Source: Undaria pinnatifida (Eukaryota > Sar > Phaeophyceae > Laminariales > Alariaceae). Taken from it: a DNA stretch of 64,000 nt. The notes beneath the pieces are model-generated. The model was not told the DNA's origin. It ran no database searches and saw nothing but the letters and a program-made list of their open reading frames with translations. Made by a program: the position numbers and the translations under genes. Below, in pieces: positions 33,631 to 45,733 of the stretch. Numbering within the stretch: position 1 is the first letter of the stretch; each line of letters opens with the position of its first letter. Location: NCBI GenBank assembly GCA_012845835.1, contig JABAKD010000026.1:11408334-11472333 (forward strand), in the 5' to 3' direction.

Positions 33631-34067
33631 GTTAATACGTTTGCGGAAGTGTGAAAACTGGTAAAAATCTACGAAAATATCAATGTTCATTCTTGGTAGC
33701 ATCTTGTTTTCGTGTCACCCACCTGGCAATGCGTGGCATAAGCTTTGACACAGACCACTCTCTAGAGCCATCTCACTGTAAGGGTTGCAATTTTTGGTTA
33801 ACTAATACTTTTCGTGATCCTCAAGAGCGCGAGGCACTACACCAGTTGGTCAGACACCTCTACAAGAGGAAGCGTTGGTCGAATAGCGCGTGAGCGATTA
33901 CCTTCGGAGGCATGTTTCGTCGGGGGAGGTATTCATTGATAAGCTCCTCACATGTTAAGAGCCCCCAGAAACTTCTCAGAATTGTTTCGCTGGTGCACCC
34001 CTACCGTTAGACGACCCTCGACACACCACCGCGACACACGAACAAGAGCAAAGCACAGGACCAAGCA

Positions 34068-34326
34068 GAGCCATCCCACGGTAGGGTTCCAGCATCAGTC
34101 CCTGAGCTCCTCACATGAGGAACTCAATATCTCAACCGAAAAATGACTTCGAAGGCATTCGTTCGTTCGCACAACCGGACCAAGCTTCTATGCCTCAGTC
34201 ATACGTAATAAATTATGTACTCGTGAAATTGCCTTAATGACCGGCAGTTCCTTCATGAGGAACTCAAATCACCCAGGCACGTTTTGGCGCAATCATACAA
34301 CTGCGACCTCTACCGTGGGATGACTC
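34068..34326. mobile_element. Small DNA transposon, family C
   Basis: Left end GAGCCATCCCACGGTAGGGT; right end CTACCGTGGGATGACTC, its inverse with few changes. Inner blocks ATGACTTCGAAGGCATTCGT and ATGACCGGCAGTTCCTTCAT. No coding capacity. Confidence 0.8.
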
Positions 34327-34330
34327 ATAC

Positions 34331-35734
34331 TAATTTCAAGAAATCCGAACTTAGGCGTAGGAAGCAAAGCTAAGGGTTCGCCGGCAGGTCACTTCCCCAT
34401 CTCCCTTGACGAGCACGGACATTAGGTGTTGTCCTTTGTGAATCAATACTACTAGTAGAATATGAACAAGTTAGGTTTCACCGCGCCCTCCATCTTTTTG
34501 CCAATTTTTTAATCAAATTTAGCCACCCTAAAAATACCAACAAATAAATGAAAAAAATATATTTATGCTTCATCGGAGAATATCGTCTGCCTTGACGTCG
34601 GAAAATAATGCATACGAACTATTTTGAATTTAGTACAAACTTGACAAATTTCACTACCCCGGAGGCCCCGGTATTAATATATACATATAAAATAACATAC
34701 ACTCCAGCTGTGAGATTGAACATTTTGTCGAAACTCATCTTTGCAAGTTGTGTGTGATACTCCGATCGTGCGCATTACTAGGTGTGCGTCCTCATCAAGG
34801 ATATACCAGGTATATATACACCTGGTAGACAAGTGCTCAAACTAGGATATACCCGATGCCGTTGTAGCAGAAATCAGGGTCCCCGCTTTTTCGGCGACCC
34901 CAACGACGCCAGGACACACCCCATATCATTGTGCCAACGCCGGCCACTACCCGACGCTGGCCATATTTTCGCCGGTCACACCCGGTTTTGGCTACTCAAC
35001 TACCCGATTATTGATATCCCATACCCTAAAGAAATGGCCGCGGACTGTTCGACCACAACGGCCCAGCACGCACCATCCGAGCTCCATCGGAGTTCATGCG
35101 TCTGTTTTTGACGAATAAGAACCAGATATCTGCTTGATGTCCATGCGTTTTTCTTGTACCATGTTTTATTCGTTTTTCGTTCTTCTGCGTCTCTCGTTTT
35201 TTTCTCTGCAAATGGTCCGACTTGCCGGCTGGCGAACGAACTATTTTGCTCTCGTGTTCGTTGGGGTTGGCATTGCAAGGCCAAACCGCCTTGCCGTATT
35301 TTGCAACGCCTATTTCTGTTTTGTAGTTTGCGATTACAGGGAGGGCTCGTCTCCCTAACAAGGCATCGGCGCGGACATTGATTGTTCTGGATGGAGATGC
35401 GAGGGGAAACGGTTTTGCCTAAGAGTGTTTCAGGTACCGCTATCCTAGCGTGCGTCCTGCGCGAGATCCCAGCTACAGCTACATGTGCACGACCTCTTTC
35501 ATACGCGCACCTCAACTCCCTCATGGCCGAATGTTGCGTACGAAGGGAGTAGCTCGGGCTCGCCCCGCCTCTGAATAGGGTTGCGGGGGTGGTTATCCTT
35601 CCCTCCCCTAGTCCAAAACCATTTCTGGTAAGCCTGTTCGACCAGGAAGGCATTTTCAGGGGGGAGGGAGGGCGGGGGCGGGTGTACTCAGTTTGTGCAT
35701 GGCCTCAGTCGAATGGTCATAGACCCTTGCATCC
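34331..35734. other. AT-rich then mixed sequence, no gene
   Basis: 34690-34800 is an inverted degenerate copy of the family G element seen at 54510-54730 (CTCCAGCTGTGAGATTGAAC, GTCGAAACTCATCTTTGCAA). A 217-codon minus-strand frame at 35000-35653 has no recognisable motif and is probably chance. Confidence 0.45.
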
Positions 35735-35850
35735 ATATTATGCCGGGACGGAGCACGTCGGGTGTTCACCAACCAGGCAGACATTGCTTGCACCAAGCGC
35801 GAAGAGCCATGAGGTGTTCGGCGAGTCGCATGAACGGTGAACTGCATCTT
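35735..35850. mobile_element. Short interspersed repeat, family B, copy 2
   Basis: Blocks TATGCCGGGACGGAGCACGT, ACCAGGCAGACATTGCTTGC and GAGGTGTTCGGCGAGTCG are shared with the other two copies. Confidence 0.7.
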
Positions 35851-36152
35851 TCCAAGAACCGCTAATAAGACGAACGTCGGCACTTTGTGCCTACTGGGGA
35901 GGGGGCGGGGGGGGGGGGGGTGAAGTCAGAATCTAGGTAACGCATCGCAACTAGTATCAGTGGTGTGGTCACTGGTTCCCCTCCGCAGCCGAGAACCATA
36001 GCTGGTATTCCTAATCAAGGAGCTGTTTTTACATCTGGGGGAATGAGGCCAGCATGTGTAGAACAGGATTCGATACTACTGTAGCTTTAGGGGGTGGTCA
36101 ACTCCGCTTCCCCGCAAGACGCAACACAAGTTGCGGTGATCTTGGTTGGAGC

Positions 36153-36420
36153 AAGGCTACGGCGCTGTAGTAGCATGCCCTCTTTTTCACTACCTGGGGT
36201 CTGAGCTACTCGCACGAGCGACTCTGTGCGTCGATGACCCAAACACGTTAGAGGTGATCAGCTTGGCGCCACCATTAATAGCTCACCATACCATTAAGGA
36301 TTCCTATCGAAAGAATTTAACAGCACGCAAGGAACACGGGGGGGGGTCGCTCGCGCGAGTGACCCCGAGTCACTCCAAAAGATGAGTTGAAAAAAAAAAA
36401 CGTAACCACCCTACCGTAGC
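36153..36420. mobile_element. Small DNA transposon, family F
   Basis: Ends GGCTACGGCGCTGTAG and, inverted, GCTACGGTAGGGTGG. Contains GAGCTACTCGCACGAGCGAC near the left and the near-palindrome GTCGCTCGCGCGAGTGAC near the right, as in the other family F copies. Confidence 0.65.
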
Positions 36421-36839
36421 TTTGGTCGTTGATCCACGGAGAAAACAGAGAGCGGGGTGGAAGAACATCTGAGCGTGGGGGTTGGAGTTGGCAGCAGTTC
36501 TTACAATCAATTAGGACGAAAATTTCCAACCCCTCGGTCTGAACCTTATCGACTGTGGCGGCACCCTCAATAATTTTCCCTTGTTCCAGCCTGAAAACTG
36601 AACCGATCAACAGAGGGATCGGGCTCGCGGGCCCACGCACTTCAACTATTTCCAGGTGAAATCACTGCCCGACCCCCCCCCCCCCTGACCTTGAGCACTA
36701 TTTAATAATACGCAACACAAGACACCTTTGCCGTGAGGTCGAAACCTTCGCTGAAGTTTACCGACTTGATGTGATAATTCCATCGCGTGCACCATGGGGA
36801 TTGCGACTTGAGTAGTGTTTATGCATACCTTGAAATTGA

Positions 36840-37290
36840 AGCGCCATTCAGAGCAGTATATCTGCGTCGCCATCGTCACCGCCGTCATCACCGATCGTCA
36901 CCGTCATCATTGTCGCCGCCATCATCAGCATCGCCAGGGTCACCATCATAACCACAATCATCGTCGCGATCCCCGTCATCATCATTCACAGAAACATCGA
37001 CAGTATCAACGTCATGGTCATCATCATGGTCATTATCGCGATCGTCATCATCATCGTCATCCCCACCACCATCGACGCCATCATTGACCTCGTCAGAGTC
37101 ACCATCATCACAATGATACTCATCATCACCATCATCATCACCATCACCATCACCATCATCTTCATCAGTGTCGCCATCATCATCGTCATCACATCATCGT
37201 CACACAATCATCACTATTGATAATAACACCATCGACAACATCAACATCGTCCTCACCATCATCATCATTGACTGGCAGCATCAGCACCAG
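36840..37290. repeat. CAT/CAC triplet-rich repeat
   Basis: About 450 bp of imperfect CATCATCAC, CGTCATCAT and similar triplets. It would give His-, Ile- or Met-rich peptides in all frames. Confidence 0.9.
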
Positions 37291-37395
37291 CACCACCATT
37301 CGGCAAATAACGGAGACCCACCAACAAAAACGACAGAATATGTCACTCATTCAGATATCTTCTCCCCTAGCCCAAAAGATGGTACCTTAGACGAA

Positions 37396-37643
37396 GGCTA
37401 CGACAGAGGTGCGCACCGCCTTTTTTACGAGGTACTCCTCGATTTGGGAGCTTGAGCCCTCTCCCCAAAGACTGATTCAGACAAAAATAAAGCTGCTTCG
37501 ACACCAGATGAAAAATGCCATGGCCTGGGTACACGAAGAGAATCATGGATAAAAATAATGGCTTATTTCCGACGATTTTTTGGGTAAGGAGCCTCGTCAT
37601 TCAGGAAGCATTTCAGACAAAAACTGCTACCTCTGTCGTAGCA
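37396..37643. mobile_element. Small DNA transposon, family A
   Basis: Ends GGCTACGACAGAGGTGCGCA and, inverted, TGCTACGACAGAGGTAGCAG. The inner family block CGACGATTTTTTGGGTAAGG with GTCATTCAG is present. Non-coding. Confidence 0.75.
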
Positions 37644-37783
37644 TGCGTCTTTCGACGAATTCCCCGTTTTATAACAGGTGATCGTCATTAGTCAAATTAT
37701 TTAAATCCCACAGTGTGTGCATGGGTTACCACGATACGGGTGTCCCTATTACTGACATGTAGTCGTTACTAGATTTCCTCACT

Positions 37784-37876
37784 TTAACGCCTCTACAACT
37801 CTGGAAGCCCTTTTTTTTTAGGGACAACTTACTAGGAACTAGTACACAGGGAGGGGGTCTGGGGGCCCTAAAAGGG
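37784..37876 (-). mobile_element. TTAA-flanked 90-bp element, family E
   Basis: Begins TTAACGCCTCTACAACT, the inverted end of the family. The distal end is decayed (CCTAAAAGGGCTCC). Confidence 0.65.
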
Positions 37877-38330
37877 CTCCACACACGCCCACACAAGCAT
37901 TGAAGTTGGGGAATAATGAAAACTGAAGCCCGATGAAGAACGCCATCAATGTCCTACAAATACAACGGAGAATATTTAAATTTGCAAAAACAGAAAAAAA
38001 ATATAAATTCCGACGATATTTGGGGTTGTTGAGGAACCCCGTCATGCAGAATTCACTTTTTTATTAGCCCAAACGAGGACGGGTGCTACGATAGAGGTTT
38101 TGCGCTTTTCTCTGAATTGTCTTTTTTTTTTTGCAGTGTTTGTTTTTAGTATACCTCGATCGAGGTCATCATGGGGTTTCTGCTATCTGTCTCATGTCCC
38201 ACGTTGGTCTTTGGTTTGCTCCAAAATCAGGGCTCGCGGTGAGGAGGTATAGAGTAGTTTATCAAGACACAAACCTCAGAATGAATGAAGAAATGATGCA
38301 TCTGTATTGTAGGTACATCATAGCACGCGT

Positions 38331-39415
38331 CAGAGCTACGTTTTGTTTTTTTTATCGCGCTTGAGTGGGTTGGATGACCTTCAGCGTTGACACTCGCAGC
38401 ATTTCCCCAAACAAGTCAACCAGTAAGTCTAGACGAACACAATACTCAACCAGAAGGCCAAGCAAGCACAAGCAAGCAACCAAGACGACGGCTCAACAGC
38501 TACACAACCATTTCGCACCGTGACCTCTTTGAAGTATTCGTATAAAGTATCCACAAGTTGGATTGCAGATCAGATGCCTGCCCACATGACCTCGACCACC
38601 GTCTTTAAGAGCATGGCCTAGATAAACTATCATCTGCATGACCTACATACAGATAGCGTTGCCAGGTGACGAGCGCCGTGTGATCTGACTTATCTAGCAC
38701 ATACATGCTCCCTGAGTCGGATATGTACCACACAGATCCTGGTAGCACACCACCACTATGTACCTTAATATAAGAAACGTTTGAACATTAATATTGAGAT
38801 ATAAGGTTGCTTCTATTGACGGACATCATGGCATCTCGGATCTAGATTACCCACATCATGATCTGCCCGATGTGTGTGGAAATAAAACTTCAACCAAACC
38901 ACAAAACCCTGCAACCAACCTCCTGCTCGCTCGCGCGACTCAACATTTTTATCATCGTCAAAGAGGGGGGTCCCGAGTGGGGCGTCACTTGTTGCTGAGT
39001 TGTGTGTACTCGCCTTGTCGGCCCAGTGTGACGCGCTTGAGCTGTAGAAGAAGGCATCAATAGCGGGGATGCAGATCGTCGCCACCTGCGAGCAATCGAC
39101 GGCCAGACAAGCAAGCCAGTCCACACGCGTTACGTCGTCCGCATGGTGTCGTCCGCATGGTGTGCAATATTAGGCATATTTTTTTGCTTTGTTTACAGTA
39201 GCCATCGGTTAGGGTTCGACGTTGTGTCGATAATGAGCTTTAGCAATCACATGCTACAAGCATCCCTGCGCAGAAAGACCAAAACTACAATATTTGTTAT
39301 GATTGCTACCCGACAACAGACGGCATTGGCTTCGAAGTCGATCAATCGTTAGCACCACCAGAAAGGGACAAGACAGCCATGACGATTATGTGCATGTTTC
39401 TCAGCCGACCGCGCC
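38331..39415. other. No recognisable gene
   Basis: Mixed sequence with short open frames on both strands (for example 38813-39124 minus) that resemble nothing known. TCGTCCGCATGGTG is duplicated at 39137-39163. Confidence 0.4.
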
Positions 39416-39504
39416 TTAACCCCTTTAGAGACCCCAAATCCCTCCCTATACTAACTTCAAGTAATTTTGTCCCCTAAAAGGGGTTCCAGTTGTGAAGGAG
39501 TTAA
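39416..39504 (+). mobile_element. TTAA-flanked 90-bp element, family E
   Basis: 89 bp from TTAACCCCTTTAGAGACCCC to TGTGAAGGAGTTAA. The ends are inverted copies (TTAACCCCTTTA / TGAAGGAGTTAA). Nearly identical to the copy at 62123. Confidence 0.82.
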
Positions 39505-39542
39505 GCATGACCTTTACCTCAAGTCACAGATATCCCCAGAAA

Positions 39543-39896
39543 TAGTCATCCCGCACGCTATCATAAGGGTGCAGCAGTTCCTAAGATTTTTCTGAGCTCC
39601 CAGGATGATGAGGAGGAGCTGAATGAATATCTCGCCCGAAACGTGGCTTCGAAGACAATCGTTCGTGCAACCTGACCACAGCGATTCTATGATTTACAAG
39701 TACGTCCCAAAAACTAAATGCAGTGGTAAAATTTTCTTGCTACCCTAGCCCCCTAAAGCAAGGTACTGTACTCCTATACTGCGACATTGTTTGGCGAACC
39801 GATATCCCCAAGCTCGAGGAGCCCAATCGGTCAGAACGTCAGAAACATTTGCCCCAAAACGTGCAACCTTTACCACAGTGGGATCGATCAGTCGAC
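39543..39896. mobile_element. Small DNA transposon, family C (degenerate)
   Basis: Begins TAGTCATCCCGCACGCTATC and ends GCAACCTTTACCACAGTGGG, with ACGTGGCTTCGAAGACAATC inside. Confidence 0.55.
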
Positions 39897-39959
39897 CAGT
39901 CCAAACAACAAAAAACACCGAGACCCAAATGTATAGATCGAGATCCATCGATTCTCCCA

Positions 39960-41260
39960 CATCGACAGATCACCCTCCCACTGCCATGGCCGCCGTACAC
40001 AGAGCTGGGTTCCACTCCTATCGACGGACATGGTCTCGACATCGCCCATTCTATCCAACGGTCGCTCAACTTAGTCTATAGATCGTTGCCATCGGTTGGT
40101 TTATCACACAAATCGAACTATCGACCCATCGATTCTCAATTCAGCGAGCCGTCGACCTATCGTTTCAGATAGAGTATCGATCAATCGAACTATCCATGTT
40201 ATGTGTCGATGTGCAGATCGCGATTTTTCGATCGATCGATCGGTCGATCAATTTATAGACCGATCTATCCGTATATCTAACTATCGAACAGTCTGGTTTT
40301 ATTTCGCGATCTGTCCATCTATCGATCTAAAAATCATTTGATCCCTCCATCCATATGTCTACCAGTCTATAACGTCCCTCGACCTTTCTATCTTCCTACC
40401 TATTTACCTATCTATCTTCCTTCCTGTCCATCTATTTTTCTATTTATCTACTTACCTACTTACCTACGTACCTACGCACCTACGTACTTACGCTCCTACG
40501 TACCTACGTACCTACGCACTTACGTACCTACGCACCTACGTACCTAGGTACCTACCGTACCTACCTACCGTACCTACCTATCTATCTAATCTATATATCT
40601 CCATCTAGGCATCTATCTACCTACCTACCAGGTGCTGCATCTATTTTTTTACTTTGTATCTACTAGGTATCTGTCTGTCTATTTCGTATGTAACCACCTC
40701 GTAAGATTATCATGCGTATCGATCTATCAACATCTATCGGCCTAGTCTATATAACTCTCAAACAACCAGTGTGTATATATCGCGATCTAATGAATGATCT
40801 ACTGATCGACCGACATGATAATCCATTCAAAGCTTCTCCAATCTCCCACAACCATGACATGACCCTCTCACTGCCGTCGCGCACACAGTCGGGCTACATC
40901 CCAATACAGAAATGGTCCCCAAATTGCTCGAACTACTTAACAAAACGATATATCCGTTTATACCTATTAACGGTATCGACCTATAAAAAAAAGACGATAT
41001 ACATGTCATGTCACGTTCTGTTGATCCATCGACCGACCGACCCATCGGTCCAAGGATAATCGCGTATGGATATCCCGATTAACCTATACACGACCCTCTC
41101 ACCGCCATCGCCGTCGCGCACAGAGCCGGGCTCCACCCCAACACGGAAGTGGTCCCAACATTGCTCGTGCCCACACCCCAGAAGAACATCGCGGGGGCGC
41201 CCAAGAACAGGCTGAGCTTCCCCGACCTGACACATCCATCATCCAAGCACATATACACAA
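39960..41260 (+). pseudogene. Three ankyrin-like fragments
   Basis: Three plus-strand segments align with one another: about 39966-40030 (TAMAAVHRAGFHSY), 40855-40945 (DPLTAVAHTVGLHPNTEMVP followed by KLL) and 41085-41260 (DPLTAIAVAHRAGLHPNTEV followed by VPTLL). The pattern PLT.A...G......V..LL resembles one ankyrin repeat. The last continues in frame through HIYTKNVLDRQVERQTEAN to 41406. No splice sites or start could be paired. The copies are separated by tetranucleotide repeats, so decayed duplicates are likely. Confidence 0.4.
40220..40690. repeat. ATCG / CTAC / CTAT tetranucleotide repeats
   Basis: GATC and ATCG units around 40220-40330, then CTAT, CTAC and TACGTACC units to about 40690. 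The sequence from about 39890 is also ATCGATC-rich. Confidence 0.88.
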
Positions 41261-41406
41261 AAAACGTGTTAGACAGACAGGTAGAGAGACAGACCGAGGC
41301 TAATGCGGGAGAGGTTGATGAACGACCCCAGCGTCTAGGTATTCCACAGAACATATTCCGGAAATACGAATCAATTCCCGACGATTTTGGGTTAAGTCGA
41401 GGTTAA

Positions 41407-42297
41407 GGAGCACCCCGTCACCCAGAAATCGTTTTTTGGCGAAATGTGCTGTCTCTGATAATGTAGAACGCGCGTGTTCGTTAAATACGTACAGTAGGCC
41501 ATGGAATCATCCATCGGATCAAGCTTTCGCTTTCCGCGAAGTCAGTACGCGTAGTCGTGTCAGGAAAGAGGAGCCCCGGAAACCTGAAGAGGCATCCCTG
41601 CCGTAATATAAGCATGCACGTCTCTCCTACACAGCACGAACACACCCAACATATCCCCGTGCACCCGTCTGAAACATCCACACCAGGCAGCGACGTCGCC
41701 GACTTTCGAGGAACCCAGGCCGTGTGAATTGCACATTCGATTGAACTACTGTCACTACGTATATCTCAGAGCATGGCTTTCAGGTGTTCGGCATAGCGTT
41801 CCTCGGGTCAGCAGCCTCGGAAACATCTAGATGCACCCCTGCCGTCGACACCAAAATATCGCCAATAAAATATGTTACCCCCTTGTTTTCGTCATAGATA
41901 GCAAGAAGGGCATCCCACCAGGCGGAAATTCCGCCAGCCGCTGCGTGTGCTCAGCGAAAAAATGTTAAAAATATGTTCCTTAGGAACCTTGCTCACGTGA
42001 TTGTAAGTCAAGCTTTTGATGCCTCACAAATGATCAGGCTGCGGGCTGAGACGCCGGGCGCTTCCCTTGTCAGGATCCTAGCGAAACCAAAGCGTCACCC
42101 CTACATCCAACCACGCGCGTCTCTCTCCTATATGAAACGATGGAAGAAACCTCCCCCGTGTACCCATCTAAGACACCCTACGTGGGCGGCAAATGTCGCC
42201 TTCTGTAAAGGAGCCTAGGCAATGGGATTTCAAGTCGGATGAAATTTCAATATTTCCCCCCTCATAAAGTTAATCCTCAGGTGTAGTGTAGATCTCT
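41407..42297. other. No recognisable gene
   Basis: 41320-41470 retains the right part of a family A element (CGACGATTTTGGGTTAAGTC, CACCCAGAAATCG). The remainder is unassigned. Confidence 0.4.
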
Positions 42298-42388
42298 TTA
42301 ATGCCTTTACAATTGGAAACCCTCTTCGGGGACATATTTACTTGAATTTAGTATGGGGAGGGATTTGGGGGCTCTATAAAGGGGGTAA
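42298..42388 (-). mobile_element. TTAA-flanked 90-bp element, family E
   Basis: Starts TTAATGCCTTTACAATTGGA and ends TATAAAGGGGGTAA. Inner TTTACTTGAATTTAGTA and GGGAGGGATTTGGGGGCTC match the other inverted copies. Confidence 0.8.
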
Positions 42389-42389
42389 G

Positions 42390-42690
42390 ACCGAGGCCAC
42401 GGTATTGTGGTAGCATCATACTCTATCATGTACTCTCTTTTTCGCGACTGGGTTTTCATCAGTCGCACGACGAGTGACTCTGTGCCTCATTGACAAGAAG
42501 GCGTGGTTAGGCGTTCTTTTTGCCGCGACGTGTAGCTTCCCACAGCACGCTCTGCGGATTTATATCGCAAAACTTGAAACGGCACGAAAGCTCAAAATCG
42601 CCAGAGTGAACAGGAGAATCTCTCGAGAGCGAGTGACCCCGGGCCACTGCGAACAAAGTCCCCCCCAAAAAGGACCCCTGCCGACGCGCG
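42390..42690. mobile_element. Small DNA transposon, family F
   Basis: Contains CACGACGAGTGACTCTGTGC and GAGCGAGTGACCCCGGG in the same order and spacing as the other copies. It abuts family E on the left and family A on the right. Confidence 0.6.
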
Positions 42691-42951
42691 CTACGATAGA
42701 GAGATATACCTTTTTTTTTGGCTATTTTTATTTCTAAATGACGGGGCTCCTTAACCCAATATTGTCGGAAAAGACAAAAAAAAATAAGAGACCATTTTTT
42801 TTGCATGATTCTCGTTGTGTGCTTAGGCCATGGGTTTTTTCATTCGATATCTAGCAGTTTTTTTTTTCTACTTTTTCTCTCCAAATGAATCAGTTTTTGC
42901 CTTGAGGGGTAGTATTAAGAAAAAAAAAGGTGCTGCACCTCTGTCGTAGCA
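42689..42951. mobile_element. Small DNA transposon, family A
   Basis: Ends GCGCTACGATAGAGAGATAT and, inverted, GTGCTACGACAGAGGTGCAG. Contains AATGACGGGGCTCCTTAACC, the family inner block inverted. Confidence 0.75.
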
Positions 42952-43017
42952 CCCCCCTGCACCGTGGCCTCTGGGTCCTTCATAATCGTCTAGATTCACT
43001 GCTACCGTGCCCATGGC

Positions 43018-43473
43018 ATGCGGCTCTCGTATCTACAAAACGAAGACACGCACCAAAAAGACTGCGACTGGTCTAAGATATCCCACCTTGCGGTGATCGA
43101 CCCGCCTTTGGAGGAACCGGTTTTCGCGGAGGGGGATGTAGCCAACTTCAAGATGGGCGCGATGACGCACATGACGTACAAGAGCGAAAGCTGGTTCTTA
43201 ATTGCGATCTGCGGGAGAAGGAGCTGGAACATCTGCAACCTCGAGCGGAGTGGGGGCGGTGGGAGAGAGAGAGAGGGCACAGGAAGGATGGGTGCGGGAG
43301 TCGGAAGAGATGGGCTTAAAAACATGCTACAACGAACGGTGTCTCAACCGGACAAAGCCCAGTTATTGGTGGCGACTTGCGGGGACCGGAACTGGAACAT
43401 CTGCTCGTTCGCAAGGAGGGGGGAAAGGCACGCAGAGTCCACGTTGTCTCGACCTGATGGCTGTGGGTTATAG
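43018..43473. other. Open frames over an imperfect direct repeat
   Basis: Two copies of about 62 bp (43193-43255 and 43362-43424, offset about 170). All readings are conserved between the copies: plus LIAICGRRSWNIC / LVATCGDRNWNIC, plus another frame DLREKELEHL / DLRGPELEHL, minus QMFQLLLPQIA / QMFQFRSPQVA. I cannot tell which frame, if any, is coding. Confidence 0.4.
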
Positions 43474-44061
43474 TTTGGGTGGCGAAAGTAGGTCAACCAG
43501 AAGCTGATTACAAGACTTACTCGATACCAGACACATGGCCGGCGTGCTACCACAGCGAGGCAGCAATTGTTTTCGCGCCACAATATTTTCTGATACATAG
43601 GGCGACTCTCCTTGACCAAAAAAGGGCGGCATTAATATTTTTGGATTTGCAAAATTTGGGCTGTTTTCTATTCCTGGGCCAGACGGGATTGGCTCATCGG
43701 ATTGCAGGTTTTTCTATTTGCTCCAAATACAATCAGGTTTTTGGGCGAGGCATGGAGTTAGTTCACGTCACTGCCCTCCGAAGGAAGATGTTACTATTTT
43801 ATAAAAATATTGCAAGGACGTCAGCCGTGAGTTCGACGAATTTCGGGTCAATACTCATCTTTGCAAGCTAGCTGCGTTGTTGGTTCTTGTAGCATACTAA
43901 TGAATGGTATTATTATTGCATCGGTTTATGAATGAATGGCGGGAGGCTCCTTACTATCACGGTGGAGCCGTCCAAATTTCACCCTGTTTTGGCATGTTTT
44001 TTTTTTCGTCGAGTACACGCCCGGGCCATTGGATGCTTCATCGGGTTGCAGTTTTACTTTT

Positions 44062-44312
44062 CGAGTCATCCCACGGTAGGGGTTGCAGTTGTAAGATTGC
44101 GCCAAAAAGCCCCTGGGCGATTGAGTCCAAACTGCCGGTCAATGAAAGAAATTTCACGAGTACATTTTATTTTTTGGACCGAGGCATAGAAGCTTAGTCG
44201 GGTTGTGCGAACGAATGCCTTCCAAGTCACTTTTCGGGTGAGATATTGAGTTCCTCATGTCAGGACCTCAGGGACTGATCGATGATGCTGCAACCCTACC
44301 GTGGGATGGCTC
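44062..44312. mobile_element. Small DNA transposon, family C
   Basis: Ends GAGTCATCCCACGGTAGGGG and, inverted, GAGCCATCCCACGGTAGGGT, 251 bp apart. One of the best-preserved copies. Confidence 0.85.
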
Positions 44313-44451
44313 TTTCCCAAAATCGGTTTTTGAGGGAGACGTCTCAATCAAGCTGCTTCACGTAGCAATGGGTCTGACCATGGTATGTTTCATGGGTGGT
44401 GCACTTTCGTTTTTGTCAACATCAACCTTTGTGTGTGAGTTATCGAGTTCG

Positions 44452-44642
44452 TTAGGTCGCCACCCTTAATGCACCAGCAAAGATGGCGTCGGAAAGACGC
44501 TGCAGTAACCCGCGTTGGAGATCGAGATCGTTGCTTTTAAACAATAGCTTTGTCTCCAACAGGTCGAGAGACCGGCCGGTTTCTGCCGATGTTTTCGAAA
44601 AGATCGTTCGCCATCGATCGAGTTCCGAGACGACCTCTGGCA
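44452..44642 (-). CDS. Candidate last exon of the ankyrin gene
   Basis: The acceptor CCCTCCAG precedes a frame PEVVSELDRWRTIFSKTSAE, LDLLETKLLFKSNDLDLQRG, LLQRLSDAIF ending at TAA (44452-44454). Heptad-like Leu spacing suggests a helix or coiled coil. Its phase does not match the strongest donor of the exon at 45734-45811, so an intermediate exon or another donor is needed. It could belong to another gene. Confidence 0.4.
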
Positions 44643-45099
44643 CTGGAGGGCACGTGTCATGATAGAGAGGTAGCTAAAGTTTTCGGCCAAAATATTTCAT
44701 GTTGTCAGGAATGACGAGACGCCTTATGAAACCAAAATCCGCGCAATTTTTAGATTCTCATTTAGCGAAACAGCTGCTTTGTATACCTGGGCCCACGGCT
44801 TTGTTCACCAGGTTGCGCGTTCAGTTTTAGGTCAAGAATCAGCTTTCACGTGAGCTATGTATAGAGCTCATCAAGCCAAGAACCTTGCGGGGGAAAAACC
44901 GGTACAGGGCTCTACCGTACGTAGCACCTATCGGAACCCCCCCCCCCCCCCCCGCAGAAGTACGCACATTGGACAAGAGCTGTCTGTAAATGTAAATGCC
45001 TACCATGGTCCGACCACAGTTTTTTTTAATTGTTGCCGTTGACCATCGCTTTTTGCTTCCAGCCCAACTCGTAAGAGAGGTGACTTACCCTCAGTGGTC

Positions 45100-45245
45100 T
45101 TCCGGGTGAGCAAGCCGGGGTTACAGGCGTTTTCTTCCCTTCTCCGCCCCGTTGCTTGCCTTATTCGTATCGAGCATAGGGGTCAGCATTCCCACTTTTC
45201 AGAGTTTTATGCTCGTCGATTATAATCGAGTTATAAGCAAGGCTG
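45100..45245 (-). mobile_element. tRNA-derived SINE, degenerate copy 4
   Basis: Body blocks AGCAAGCCGGGGTTACAGG, TTATTCGTATCGAGCATAGG and TGCTCGTCGATTATAATCGA match copies 1 and 2. The head is lost. Confidence 0.6.
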
Positions 45246-45733
45246 GGACTGTTTTACTCATACCTAAGAATATCGATTATTACCAGTCTGATCGACACCG
45301 TGCGCACAAGAGATATTTTGATGCCTTTGGGCGTATGCAAAAGACCAAAAAGTCCATATCATCGTGGCTTAAATCATGCCGTAACGCACTGGACGCAAAT
45401 AAATTTGAAAAGGGAGGTTTTCAGGTTTGCCCCGAAGTTCCATCTACTTGCGATCACACGGTTATGGAAATTGCATCGTGTGTACGAAGCATGCAGCCGT
45501 GAGGTCTCCTCCAATAGTGCCCGTTGAATAGGGCCACTCCTTTCTATATAGTGCCCGTGAAATAACTTGGTACGACTGGAACTCCCCATCAATAAAAATT
45601 TTGTAAGTAACCGTATCATCAATAGTAGTGCCGATGCCTTGAATAGTGCGGTATGTTGGGGTGGCGCACACCAGCACAATTGGGAGCCCTTCACTGCACC
45701 TATATAGGTGTATGTATCTCGTACGGCACTCAC

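Noticed and set aside
35000-35653. 217-codon minus-strand frame
   Set aside because: No recognisable motif, no paired splice sites; length is possible by chance.
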